The notes under the pieces are model-generated. The model worked only from the letters and a program-made list of their open reading frames with translations. It did not search any database and was not told where the DNA came from. Source: Comamonadaceae bacterium (GTDB lineage: Bacteria; Pseudomonadota; Gammaproteobacteria; Burkholderiales; Burkholderiaceae_C). Taken from it: 64,000 nucleotides of DNA. This document shows positions 8,411 to 16,844 of the stretch, one piece after another. Where the stretch lies: positions 1 through 64,000 of the forward strand of contig CANFOQ010000002.1 in NCBI GenBank assembly GCA_947448745.1, in the 5' to 3' direction. Each line of letters starts with the position of its first letter. Position 1 is the first letter of the stretch. The translations under genes were made by a program, and so were the position numbers.

Positions 8411-9595
8411 ATGAGAGATGTACTGATCGCCGGAGGCGGCATAGGCGGCTTGGCCGCCGCACTGGCCTTGGGCCGTGTGGGCACCACCAGCCAATTGATT
8501 GAACAAGCAGAGACCTTCACCGAGGTGGGTGCAGGCATTGGCTTGGGCCCGAACGCCATGAAGCGTTTGCACGACTGGGGCTTGAAAGACGTGTTGGCAC
8601 AGCGCGGCTTTGTGCCCAGTCACCTTGAAGTGCGCAACGCCTTGGACGGCCGCAGCTTGGGCCAAATGGCGATGGGCGACGACTTCGTGCACCGTTACGG
8701 CGCACCGTACCTCACCATCCACCGCGCTGACTTGCACCAAACCCTGTTGGAAGCGGTGCAAGCACAGAACCAATCCAGCTTGCTCTTGAACAGCAGTCTG
8801 CACACCGTGCAGCCCCTTGATGAAGGCGTGCAAATCGGCTTTGAACACTCGGGCCCGATGCAAGGCATGGCCTTGATTGGTGCCGATGGCATCAGCAGCC
8901 GAGTGCGTCAACAAGTGTGGGGGTCGCAACCGCTGGTGCCCAGCGGCCATTGGGCTTACCGCAGTGTGTTGCAACGCGATCAACTGCCACCCGTTTGGCG
9001 CGGTGACGGCATGGGTTTGTGGCTGGGGCCGCGGTTGCATGTGGTTCATTACCCCATCCGCGGTGGTGAGCTGTTGAATTTGGTGGTCATCGTCGAAGCG
9101 CAAGACATCCCGGCTGCACCCGGTTGGGACCATGTGCGCAGCGCCGAAGAAGCCACCTTGGATTTGCAAGCCGCCATGTACGCCTGTTGCCCCTCGCTGC
9201 AAGAGCTGGTGCGCATGGCCGGCCACAGCCGCAAAGCCTGGGCCCTGTTTGACAAACCCCCTGCACGCAGTGCCCAAGACATGGCCAAAGGCAAGGTGGC
9301 GTTGCTCGGAGACGCCGCGCACCCGATGCTGCCGTATTTGGCACAAGGCGCGGGCATGGCGATTGAGGACGCCGACAGCTTGGCGCAACACTGGCAGCAA
9401 CACAGCCTGACGGTGGAACAGCGCTTACAAGCCTATGCACAAGCCAGGTGGCAACGCGCCGGCAAAGTGCAACAGCGAGCTCGCCGCAATGGCAGGGTGT
9501 TTCATGCACGTGGGCCCTTGGCTTGGGCACGCAATATGGCCATGAGCTTGGGGGGCCAGAACGTGATGGACCAGCCCTGGCTTTACAAATACTGA
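8411..9595 (+). CDS. FAD-dependent monooxygenase (group A flavoprotein)
   Basis: Single-component flavin hydroxylase of the PHBH fold. The 394-residue protein has the Rossmann motif AGGGIGGLAAALALG near the N-terminus, the DG motif ALIGADGISSRVRQ near residue 157, and the FAD ribityl-contact motif LGDAAHPMLPYLAQGAGMAI near residue 298. Overall pattern (EVGAGIGLGPNAMK) resembles 3-hydroxybenzoate 6-hydroxylases and the urate hydroxylase HpxO. In the setting of purine transport, deamination and xanthine dehydrogenase, an HpxO-like urate 5-hydroxylase is attractive, but an aromatic-acid hydroxylase cannot be excluded. The start lies 25 bases after the deaminase stop, in the same direction, so it probably belongs to the same unit. 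Confidence 0.85.
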   Translation: MRDVLIAGGGIGGLAAALALGRVGTTSQLIEQAETFTEVGAGIGLGPNAMKRLHDWGLKDVLAQRGFVPSHLEVRNALDGRSLGQMAMGDDFVHRYGAPYLTIHRADLHQTLLEAVQAQNQSSLLLNSSLHTVQPLDEGVQIGFEHSGPMQGMALIGADGISSRVRQQVWGSQPLVPSGHWAYRSVLQRDQLPPVWRGDGMGLWLGPRLHVVHYPIRGGELLNLVVIVEAQDIPAAPGWDHVRSAEEATLDLQAAMYACCPSLQELVRMAGHSRKAWALFDKPPARSAQDMAKGKVALLGDAAHPMLPYLAQGAGMAIEDADSLAQHWQQHSLTVEQRLQAYAQARWQRAGKVQQRARRNGRVFHARGPLAWARNMAMSLGGQNVMDQPWLYKY

Positions 9596-9596
9596 A

Positions 9597-10538
9597 TCAG
9601 ACGCGACCCAGCAGCAAAAATTCCATCAGGGCTTTTTGCACATGCAAGCGGTTTTCGGCTTCGTCCCACACCACGCTTTGCGGGCCGTCAATCACCTCGG
9701 CTTGCACTTCTTCGCCACGGTGTGCGGGCAAGCAATGCATGAACAAGGCATCGGGGTGGGCGGCCGCCATCATGGCTTCATCGACACACCAGGCCGCAAA
9801 GGCTTGGCGACGCGCTTCGTTTTCCGCTTCAAAGCCCATGCTGGTCCAGACATCGGTGGTGACCAAATCCGCGCCTTGGCAAGCTTGCAACGGGTCTTGG
9901 AACACCTTGTAGCAATGCGGGTTCTTCACACCGGCCACGGCTTGGTTCACCTCGTAGCCGCTGGGCGTGCTGACATGGACCGTGAAGCCCAATAAGTCGG
10001 CGGCTTGCAACCAGGTGTTGGCCATGTTGTTGCCGTCGCCCACCCAAGCCACTACCTTGCCTTGGAGGCAGTGCAGCGGTTGATGCACATCGCCACGGTG
10101 CTCGATGAAGGTGAGCAGGTCGGCCAAGATTTGGCAGGGGTGAAATTCATTCGTCAACCCATTGATGACCGGCACCCGCGAGTTGGCAGCGAAGCGTTCG
10201 ATCTTGGTTTGCTCGTAGGTGCGGATCATCACCAAGTCCACCATGCGGCTGATGACTTTGGCGCTGTCTTCAATCGGCTCGGCGCGGCCCAGCTGGCTGT
10301 CGCCGGTGGTCAGGTGCACCACCGCGCCACCCATTTGGTACATGCCGGCCTCAAAGCTGATGCGGGTACGCGTCGAGGCCTTCTCGAAAATCATGGCCAA
10401 GGTGCGGTCGGTCAGGGGTTGGTGTTTGTCATAGGCCTTGAACTTGGCCTTGATGAGCGCCGCGCGGTTGAACAAGTAGGCGTAGTCGTCTGCCGACAAG
10501 TCGGTGAATTGCAAATAGTGTTGGAGGGGCTGGCGCAT
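9597..10538 (-). CDS. argF: Ornithine carbamoyltransferase
   Basis: Cytoplasmic arginine-biosynthesis enzyme forming citrulline from ornithine and carbamoyl phosphate. The 313-residue protein shows the carbamoyl-phosphate loop ASTRTR near residue 56, the HPCQ motif in NEFHPCQILADL, and the ornithine-binding FMHCLPAHRGEEV near the C-terminus. It starts one base downstream of the argD stop, so the two form an operon on the minus strand. It runs tail-to-tail with the flavin monooxygenase, leaving one base between the stops. Confidence 0.96.
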   Translation of the reverse strand: MRQPLQHYLQFTDLSADDYAYLFNRAALIKAKFKAYDKHQPLTDRTLAMIFEKASTRTRISFEAGMYQMGGAVVHLTTGDSQLGRAEPIEDSAKVISRMVDLVMIRTYEQTKIERFAANSRVPVINGLTNEFHPCQILADLLTFIEHRGDVHQPLHCLQGKVVAWVGDGNNMANTWLQAADLLGFTVHVSTPSGYEVNQAVAGVKNPHCYKVFQDPLQACQGADLVTTDVWTSMGFEAENEARRQAFAAWCVDEAMMAAAHPDALFMHCLPAHRGEEVQAEVIDGPQSVVWDEAENRLHVQKALMEFLLLGRV

Positions 10539-10539
10539 G

Positions 10540-11742
10540 TCAGTCCTTGGGTGTGTTCAAAAAGTTTTTCACCAGCGGCACCAACAAGGCCACCACCTGG
10601 TCGGCTTCGGCCTCGGTCATGATGAGGGCGGGCAACAAGCGGATGACGCTGTCGGCCGTCACGCTGATGAGCAAACCGGCTTCCAAAGCCTGGCCCATGA
10701 GCGGGCCGCAAGGGCGGTCGAGTTCGATGCCGATCATCAAGCCTTGGCCGCGAATCTCTTTCACACCAGACAGGCCTTTGAACTCGCGCTCGAAGGCGGC
10801 TTTGAAATGCAAGCCGACACGGTGCGCGTTGTCGAGCAAGCCGTCCTCTTCCATGATGCGGATGGTTTCCACGCCCGCCCGCATGGCCAGCGGGTTGCCG
10901 CCAAAGGTGGTGCCGTGGTTGCCGGGTTGAAAGATGCCAGCGGCCTTGGGGCCCGCCACCACCGCGCCAATCGGCACGCCCGAGCCCAAGCCCTTGGCCA
11001 AGGGCATCACATCCGGTTGGATGCCAGCCCATTGGTGGGCAAACCATTTCCCGGTGCGGCCAATGCCGCATTGCACCTCGTCGATCATCAGCAGCCAGTC
11101 TTGCGCGTCGCACAGGGCACGGACCTCGCGAAGGTAGTCGGCGCGCATCGGGTTGATGCCGCCTTCACCTTGGATGGTTTCAAAGAACACGGCCACCACG
11201 TTCGGGTTGCCTTGGGTGGCTTGTTTCAAAGCAGCGATGTCGTTCAGCGGCACGCGGATGAAGCCTTCCACCAAGGGGCCAAAGCCTTTTTGGATTTTTT
11301 CGTTGCCGGTGGCGCTCAGGGTGGCGATGCTGCGGCCATGGAAAGCCCGCTCGTAGACCACGATTTCGGGGCGCTCAATGCCTTTGTCATGACCAAACTT
11401 GCGGGCCATTTTCAAAGCGGCTTCGTTGGCTTCCAGGCCGGAGTTGCAAAAGAACACATTGCGCATGCCCGACAGCGCCACCAGCTTGTCAGCAAGCTGC
11501 TGCTGCAAAGGGATGTGATAGTAATTGCAGCTGTGCATCATGCGGCCCACCTGGTCTTGCAGCGCCGGGGTGAGCTTGGGGTGGGCGTGGCCCAAGGTGT
11601 TGACGGCGATGCCAGCCAGTGCGTCCAGGTAGCTTTTGCCTGCCGTGTCAAACACATGCACGCCTCGGCCATGCGACACCGACATGGGCAAGCGGCCATA
11701 GGTGTTCATCAGGTGGGCGGTGGCGTCGTGGGCGCTGGACAT
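10540..11742 (-). CDS. argD: Acetylornithine aminotransferase
   Basis: PLP-dependent class III aminotransferase of arginine (and possibly lysine) biosynthesis. The 400 residues include the substrate-side motif FFCNSGLEANEAALK, the cofactor-contact LLMIDEVQCGIGRTG, and the Schiff-base lysine in PLAKGLGSGVPIGA. It is first in the argD-argF unit and is transcribed away from the DUF3579 gene across a 147-bp divergent spacer. In Burkholderiales this order, with a DUF3579 gene beside it, is common. Confidence 0.95.
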   Translation of the reverse strand: MSSAHDATAHLMNTYGRLPMSVSHGRGVHVFDTAGKSYLDALAGIAVNTLGHAHPKLTPALQDQVGRMMHSCNYYHIPLQQQLADKLVALSGMRNVFFCNSGLEANEAALKMARKFGHDKGIERPEIVVYERAFHGRSIATLSATGNEKIQKGFGPLVEGFIRVPLNDIAALKQATQGNPNVVAVFFETIQGEGGINPMRADYLREVRALCDAQDWLLMIDEVQCGIGRTGKWFAHQWAGIQPDVMPLAKGLGSGVPIGAVVAGPKAAGIFQPGNHGTTFGGNPLAMRAGVETIRIMEEDGLLDNAHRVGLHFKAAFEREFKGLSGVKEIRGQGLMIGIELDRPCGPLMGQALEAGLLISVTADSVIRLLPALIMTEAEADQVVALLVPLVKNFLNTPKD

Positions 11743-11889
11743 GGAGGCTCCTCAAAGGTGGGCTCAAAAATGAAATCGGCTCAGCAGCCATGCAGGCTGG
11801 AGCCGGGATGGGGATTTTAGGCGGCAAACGCCTGTCAGGGCATTGAAATTACGCAACCCTAGAATCCCGGCTGTCTTATCCCCTCACAC

Positions 11890-12201
11890 ATGGCCGATCT
11901 CAAAGCGCACGACGTCATCATTCTTGGATTGACCACCTCCGGCCAAACCTTCCGACCCAGCGATTGGGCCGAACGCCTGGCGGGCGTGATGAGCAGCATC
12001 CGCCCCGGCGGCGCGGTGCCCGGTGACCACCTCAGTTATTCACCTTGGTGCGTGCCCAACAGTTGGGAGGGGAACAAATGCGTGGTGGTGCACACCGACA
12101 TGCGCACCGCCCATGTGATGGCCTGGGACTTCGTGATGGGCTTTGCGCGTGACAACCAATTGCAAGTCATCACTGGCCCTTTGCCCGGCTCCTCCAGCTG
12201 A
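11890..12201 (+). CDS. DUF3579 family protein
   Basis: A compact 103-residue protein of unknown function, recognised by its FRPSDWAERLAG and VHTDMRTAHVMAWDFV motifs. The family is largely restricted to beta- and gammaproteobacteria and in Burkholderiales sits upstream of argF/argD, as here, which suggests a link to arginine or nitrogen metabolism without proving one. There is no signal peptide or membrane segment. A TAGAAT at 11860-11865 is the only promoter-like element seen upstream, with no convincing -35 partner. Confidence 0.88.
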   Translation: MADLKAHDVIILGLTTSGQTFRPSDWAERLAGVMSSIRPGGAVPGDHLSYSPWCVPNSWEGNKCVVVHTDMRTAHVMAWDFVMGFARDNQLQVITGPLPGSSS

Positions 12202-12213
12202 CCTTCAGGGTGT

Positions 12214-13425
12214 TTACTCGTAGCTGAGCATGACCGTCGCAGTGGACGAAAAAATCCCCGGCGCGGGCTCTTCACCGTTGGCCACAAAAGCCGCTTTGAA
12301 ATTCAAACTCACATTGCTGGCATTGTTCAACGCACGGTAGGTCTCGAGGTTTTTGATGGTCAGGTCTGCATACGCCGTGCCCGTGTCCAAGGCCATTTTT
12401 TGGTTGTCAGCGGCGATCACCATCACATCCACCCCCTTGGCCCCATCTGATTTTTGATTGCTCAGGCGGCTTGCGTTATGGGGATTGGGTTTGTTGAAAG
12501 TCCAGGTCAGGTTGACTTTGCGGGCCTGGTCTTGGCTGGTGCAGCTGGTCAGGTTCAAGCTGAAGGGCTTGGTCAGCAGGGGTTTGGTGGTGTTGGTTTT
12601 GTCCACATTGTTTTGCTGCAAGGAGCCCAGCACCACTTGCAGGTTTTGGCTGTTGGCTGCAAAGGTGCAACTGGGGGCGGGGACCAACTTGAACCCCGTT
12701 TTGGCCGAGGGGAGCAGGTTTAACCAGCCCGCAATTTTCAGGCTGACTTGCGGCAGGTCTGAGCTCTCAAATGTGATGGCCTGGGTATTCTTCAGGCTGT
12801 CTTCAGTTTGAATCACGGTCACATTTTGAATGATGGTGAAGCCATCACAAGCAGGACCAGCGCTATTTGTAGAACCAGTCCAACCCAAGTTCAAATTGCT
12901 GTTTTTGAATTCACCCGTACCCATCGGAACCACCGATCCACCCATGTTGCAGGAACCACCACCAGCAGACCTGAAAGAGTAGTTCGTTTTGACAACGAAT
13001 TTAATGTTTTCCTTGATTGGCGATGAGTAGGGGTAGCCGCTGAATGCATAGGTCAGGCTCAAGTAATCCGTTCCCACATCGTAATAGTCGCCACTGTGCG
13101 CATTCAAACTGTTGTAGAGACCGCTGCCGAAGCTGGCTGACTGCATATCTGTTCCGGAAGAGAGGTTGGTGCAGCCACTCACGCTGTACAACGAACTGAA
13201 ATTGGCCAAGGTGGCCCCCTTCATCCTTTTTCCAACCACCACCGGCGACGGGCCTGTGAAGTCGCCGTTGGTGATTTTGCAGGCTTGTGCTGGCTGCATG
13301 CCACTGATCAAGCAGACCCCAAGAAGCACCCCACGCCAAATGGCTTTGAACCAGCGACTTGGCAAGACCGTGGCAGAGACTCTGAAATGAGGGGCTTGAA
13401 TGGAAGTGATGGCGAAATGATTCAT
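12214..13425 (-). CDS. Isolated fimbrial/pilin-domain surface protein
   Basis: A 403-residue exported protein resembling tip adhesins of chaperone-usher fimbriae. A hydrophobic signal segment (WRGVLLGVCLISGM) ends near QPAQA, right before the mature CKITNG. The C-terminal half reads like a FimA-type pilin domain: a Cys pair (SCTFAAN and LTSCTSQ) and an alternating C-terminal strand ATVMLSYE, the kind that accepts donor-strand complementation. I start at the ATG at 13425; a TTG at 13455 would extend it, and the long N-region before the hydrophobic stretch hints that the true start could be further in. No usher, chaperone or major pilin lies in the window. It ends 12 bases from the DUF3579 gene, tail-to-tail. 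Confidence 0.75.
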   Translation of the reverse strand: MNHFAITSIQAPHFRVSATVLPSRWFKAIWRGVLLGVCLISGMQPAQACKITNGDFTGPSPVVVGKRMKGATLANFSSLYSVSGCTNLSSGTDMQSASFGSGLYNSLNAHSGDYYDVGTDYLSLTYAFSGYPYSSPIKENIKFVVKTNYSFRSAGGGSCNMGGSVVPMGTGEFKNSNLNLGWTGSTNSAGPACDGFTIIQNVTVIQTEDSLKNTQAITFESSDLPQVSLKIAGWLNLLPSAKTGFKLVPAPSCTFAANSQNLQVVLGSLQQNNVDKTNTTKPLLTKPFSLNLTSCTSQDQARKVNLTWTFNKPNPHNASRLSNQKSDGAKGVDVMVIAADNQKMALDTGTAYADLTIKNLETYRALNNASNVSLNFKAAFVANGEEPAPGIFSSTATVMLSYE

Positions 13426-13517
13426 TGGACCGATGTGAGACGAGTCAAAGTCCAATGATAGAGCTATAAATAACTAATTTGAAACACAATTAGCGGCAAT
13501 TTAGGTAAATTTGACAC

Positions 13518-13543
13518 AAAAAAACCACCCCGAAGGGTGGTTT
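13518..13543 (-). terminator. Intrinsic terminator downstream of rpsT
   Basis: CCACCC-TTCG-GGGTGG read on the minus strand is followed by a run of T residues, about 80 bases after the rpsT stop. The other strand also has a T-rich tail, so the hairpin may work in both directions and separates rpsT from the fimbrial gene. Confidence 0.8.
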
Positions 13544-13620
13544 GTTTGTTTTTTTGCCAACAGCGCACCGGTTTCAAACGGCGGCCTGCGGTCAGCAGGC
13601 CGGGCTGGATGCCTGAAGCG

Positions 13621-13920
13621 TCAGGCGGCGAGGGCCAAGGATTTCACCTTGGCGGCCAGGCGGCTCTTGTCGCGAGCAGCCTTGTTTTTGTGGAAGATTT
13701 TCTTGTCTGCAATGATGTCCACCACGGATTGCATCTTGCCAAACAGTTCAGCGGCTTTGGTTTTGTCGCCGGCTTGGACAGCTTTTTCAACGTTTTTCAC
13801 CGCGGTGCGGTATTTGGAGCGCAACGAGCTGTTGGCTTCGTTCAGTTTGACGTCTTGGCGGGCGCGTTTGCGGCCCGACGCAAGGCGTGGGTTCTTTTTC
13901 TTGGGTTTGGCTGAGGCCAT
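13621..13920 (-). CDS. rpsT: 30S ribosomal protein S20
   Basis: Primary rRNA-binding protein of the small subunit. It is 99 residues, very rich in Lys, Arg and Ala, with typical S20 stretches [10 protein letters not shown]-like (here [16 protein letters not shown]) and [20 protein letters not shown]. The gene is monocistronic, divergent from murJ across a 98-bp spacer, and followed by an intrinsic terminator. The rpsT-murJ divergent order is common in betaproteobacteria. Confidence 0.96.
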   Translation of the reverse strand: MASAKPKKKNPRLASGRKRARQDVKLNEANSSLRSKYRTAVKNVEKAVQAGDKTKAAELFGKMQSVVDIIADKKIFHKNKAARDKSRLAAKVKSLALAA

Positions 13921-14018
13921 GGAATTTCCTTTGAGGGTTTGAGGATGATGCTGGCAAAGCCGGTGATTGTAGCAAACCAGCCTCTTGCGGCCTCAAACCG
14001 ACCGCTACACTCCACCGC

Positions 14019-15584
14019 GTGAGCCTTTTCAAGTCCGCCTCCACCGTCTCTTTGCTGACCCTGCTGTCGCGCATCACCGGGTTTGTGCGTGAGACCCTGA
14101 TCGCCAGCGCCTTTGGGGCCAACGCGGTCACCGACGCCTTTCGCGTGGCCTTTCTCATCCCCAATTTGTTTCGCCGCTTGTTCGCCGAGGGCGCGTTCAG
14201 CCAGGCCTTTGTGCCGGTCCTGGCCGCCACCCGGGCCGAGCAGGGCGACGCCGCCACCCAGGCGCTGATTGACAAAGTGGCCACGCTGCTGGCTTGGGCG
14301 GTGCTGCTCACCAGCGTGTTGGGCGTGCTGGCCGCGCCTGGTTTGGTGTGGCTGATGGCCAGTGGTTTGCAGCAGTCGCCGCAGGGCCTGGACACCGCCG
14401 TGCTGCTCACGCGCTACATGTTTCCCTACATCGCTTTCATGTCCATGGTGGCGCTGTCGGCGGGCATCTTGAACACCTGGAAGCGCTTTGCCGTGCCAGC
14501 GGCCACGCCGGTGCTGCTGAATGTGTGCATGATCTTGGCGGCTTGGCTGGGTGCGCCTTGGTTGGCCAGCCGCGGGCTGGAGCCCATTTATGCCTTGGCG
14601 GGCGGCGTCATGCTGGGTGGGGTATTGCAGCTGGCGGTGCAAATTCCGGCGCTCAAAAGCTTGGGGTTGTTGCCACGCATTGCGATGTCGCCCGCAGGCA
14701 TTCGAGCGGCTTGGCAGGACGGCGGCACGCGGCGCATTTTGGCCATGATGGGGCCCGCGCTCTTGGGTGTGGGCGTGGCGCAGTTGTCGCTGCTCATCAA
14801 CACGCAAATCGCCTCGCACCTGACGCCGGGCAGCGTGAGTTGGATCAATTTCGCCGACCGCTTGATGGAGTTCCCCATTGCCATGCTGGGCGTGGCCTTG
14901 GGCGTGGTGCTGATGCCGCAGCTCTCTGCCGCCAAGGCCAGTGGCGACAGCGAGCGCTACAGCGCCATGCTGGACTGGGGCTTGCGCCTGGTGCTGGTGC
15001 TGGCCTGGCCCTGCGCCGTGGCCTTGCTGGTGTTTGCCAAACCGATGGTCGCTGTGCTGTACCACTACGGCGCCTTCACCGCGCTGGATGTGACGCAAAC
15101 CACCGCGGCCCTGACCGGCTATGGCGTGGGCGTGCTGGGTCTGGTGGCCATCAAGGTGCTGGCGCCGGGCTTTTACGCGAATGAAGACACCCGCACCCCG
15201 GTGCGCATTGCGGTGGCCGTGTTGGTCTTCACGCAGGTCTTGAACTTCTTCTTGGTGCCGCATTTGGCGCACGCCGCGCTCACCTTGTCGATTGGCTTGG
15301 GGGCCTTGGTGAATGCGCTCAGTTTGTTGGTGGGCCTGCGTCTGCAAGGGAAATACAAACCTTTGCCGGGCTGGCCCGTGTTGCTGGCGCAAGTGTTGGC
15401 GGCCAGTGCGGTGTTTGGCGGGCTGCTGTGGTGCGCGGGCGGCTATTGGGATTGGACTGGCTTGCAGGCCCAAGCATGGGCGCGTGTGGGTTTGATGACA
15501 GCGGTGACCAGCGGCGGTGTTGTGGTGTATTTCGCAATACTGAAGGGTCTTGGTGTGGATTTGCGTGCGCTGTGGCGGCGCTGA
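14019..15584 (+). CDS. murJ: Lipid II flippase MurJ
   Basis: Inner-membrane flippase that moves lipid II to the periplasmic side for peptidoglycan synthesis (MVF/MOP superfamily). The 521 residues contain about fourteen hydrophobic segments. The N-terminal signature LLSRITGFVRETLIASAFG and the following FLIPNLFRRLFAEGAFSQAF, with the functionally important charged residues, are intact. The start is the GTG at 14019, giving the canonical MSLFKSAST beginning. The downstream sirB1-like gene follows after 15 bases and is likely co-transcribed. Confidence 0.96.
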   Translation: MSLFKSASTVSLLTLLSRITGFVRETLIASAFGANAVTDAFRVAFLIPNLFRRLFAEGAFSQAFVPVLAATRAEQGDAATQALIDKVATLLAWAVLLTSVLGVLAAPGLVWLMASGLQQSPQGLDTAVLLTRYMFPYIAFMSMVALSAGILNTWKRFAVPAATPVLLNVCMILAAWLGAPWLASRGLEPIYALAGGVMLGGVLQLAVQIPALKSLGLLPRIAMSPAGIRAAWQDGGTRRILAMMGPALLGVGVAQLSLLINTQIASHLTPGSVSWINFADRLMEFPIAMLGVALGVVLMPQLSAAKASGDSERYSAMLDWGLRLVLVLAWPCAVALLVFAKPMVAVLYHYGAFTALDVTQTTAALTGYGVGVLGLVAIKVLAPGFYANEDTRTPVRIAVAVLVFTQVLNFFLVPHLAHAALTLSIGLGALVNALSLLVGLRLQGKYKPLPGWPVLLAQVLAASAVFGGLLWCAGGYWDWTGLQAQAWARVGLMTAVTSGGVVVYFAILKGLGVDLRALWRR

Positions 15585-15599
15585 AGGCATGATCGCGAC

Positions 15600-16307
15600 A
15601 TGGACTACAAATTAAAGCCCTCGGCGCTGGACTATTTCACCACCCTGGTGCAAAGCGACGACGAGTTCCCCCTGCTGGAAACCGCCATCAGCTTGGCGCA
15701 AGACGAATTCCCCGGTTTGGACATCCAGCAGGTGCTCGACGAGGTGGACGTGATGAGCGCCAAGCTCAAACGCCGCTTGATGGCCAACGCCGAACCGCTG
15801 GACAAACTGCGAGAGCTGAACCATTTTTTCTATGAAGAACTGCGCTTTGCGGGCAATGTCAACCACTACGACGACCCGCACAACAGCTTCATCAACATGG
15901 TCCTGACCAAGCGCTTGGGCATCCCCATCAGCTTGGCCGTGCTCTGGCTGGAGCTGGGCCAAAGCATGGGGCTGCGGGTGCATGGCGTGAGTTTCCCGGG
16001 GCATTTTTTGGTCAAGCTCGACCTCACCTACCCGCAAGAGGGCCATGTGGTGCTCGACCCTTTCAGCGGCGAATCCCTCAGCCGCGACGACCTGGCCGAA
16101 CGCCTGATTCCTTGGCTGCATGGGGCCAAACCGGGACGCCCACAGGCCATCTCTGATGACGCCTTGGCCTACCACCTGGAACCGGCAAGTCCGCGCGACA
16201 TCATTGCCCGCATGCTGCGCAATTTGCAGGAAATTTATCGCCGCCAAGGCGATGGCGAGCGCTTGCAAAAAGTACATGCCCGGTTGGCCGTGTTGCTGCC
16301 TGAATAA
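15600..16307 (+). CDS. SirB1 family protein (transglutaminase-like/TPR)
   Basis: A 235-residue soluble protein of the SirB1/YchA family. The N-terminal half has the transglutaminase-like segment NSFINMVLTKRLGIPISLAV and a conserved HGVSFPGHFLVKL. The C-terminal part (SPRDIIARMLRNLQEIYRRQGD) is a tetratricopeptide-like helix pair. Function is unknown; in Burkholderiales it regularly follows murJ, as here. The ATG at 15600 fits the family N-terminus. Directly after its stop begins a repeat-bounded non-coding element. Confidence 0.88.
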   Translation: MDYKLKPSALDYFTTLVQSDDEFPLLETAISLAQDEFPGLDIQQVLDEVDVMSAKLKRRLMANAEPLDKLRELNHFFYEELRFAGNVNHYDDPHNSFINMVLTKRLGIPISLAVLWLELGQSMGLRVHGVSFPGHFLVKLDLTYPQEGHVVLDPFSGESLSRDDLAERLIPWLHGAKPGRPQAISDDALAYHLEPASPRDIIARMLRNLQEIYRRQGDGERLQKVHARLAVLLPE

Positions 16308-16803
16308 TGGGGGTCAGATTCCAATAATTGGGGTCAGATTCCAATTGTTTTTAACCCCTCAAAAAAGCCTTGTTTTGAGGGGGCGGTCAGCAGGGACGGG
16401 GCTTGTGGGCGTTTTTATGATACATAAATTCAAAATTTTGCCGATTTTGTGTATCACGTTTCACAGGTTAATGGGGGTCAGATTCCAATTGTTTTCGTGC
16501 CGCAATTGGTTAGAAGGCCCGCTTCAGCCGCCCGCCATGGGGACTCATTTTTCTGGTCTTTCGCTCAAAAAATGGTCCCCAGGCCGTGCGGCTTTGAAGT
16601 GATGTTTCGGTGCAAGGTGGCGCGGTTTGCGATAAATCGCTTTAAGCCATTTGGTCAACCTAACAAACTTCTTCAGCTGGCCGAACATGGTGGGTCGGCC
16701 CGCGTAGCGAACGTCGCAGCTCCGCTGCGGTGAGCGGCGGACGAGCCCACCGTGGGCGGAAAGCCGCGTGACTTTAGAAACAATTGGAAACTGACCCCAA
16801 TTA
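16308..16803 (+). repeat. Repeat-bounded non-coding element (REP/MITE-like), no gene
   Basis: About 500 bases without a credible gene. GGGGTCAGATTCCAAT occurs three times in direct orientation (near 16309-16324, 16330-16345 and 16474-16489), the last two continuing into TGTTTT, and once inverted with one mismatch at 16778-16803. An imperfect palindrome spans 16689-16751 (GGTGGGTCGG ... CGAGCCCACC). The outer copies therefore act like terminal inverted repeats. Such GGGGTCAGA-type ends resemble those around Y1/REP-associated transposases in related genomes, but no transposase reading frame remains, so this is probably a non-autonomous or decayed copy. It separates sirB1 from purM and could form strong RNA structure. 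Confidence 0.65.
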
Positions 16804-16844
16804 CCGTATGAGCAACTCTGTCGTTGAATTTAAGCTTTGCTTCC

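Noticed and set aside
13842-15590. Minus-strand ORF of 582 codons
   Set aside because: Antisense of murJ, rich in Gln, His and Arg with no recognisable domain.
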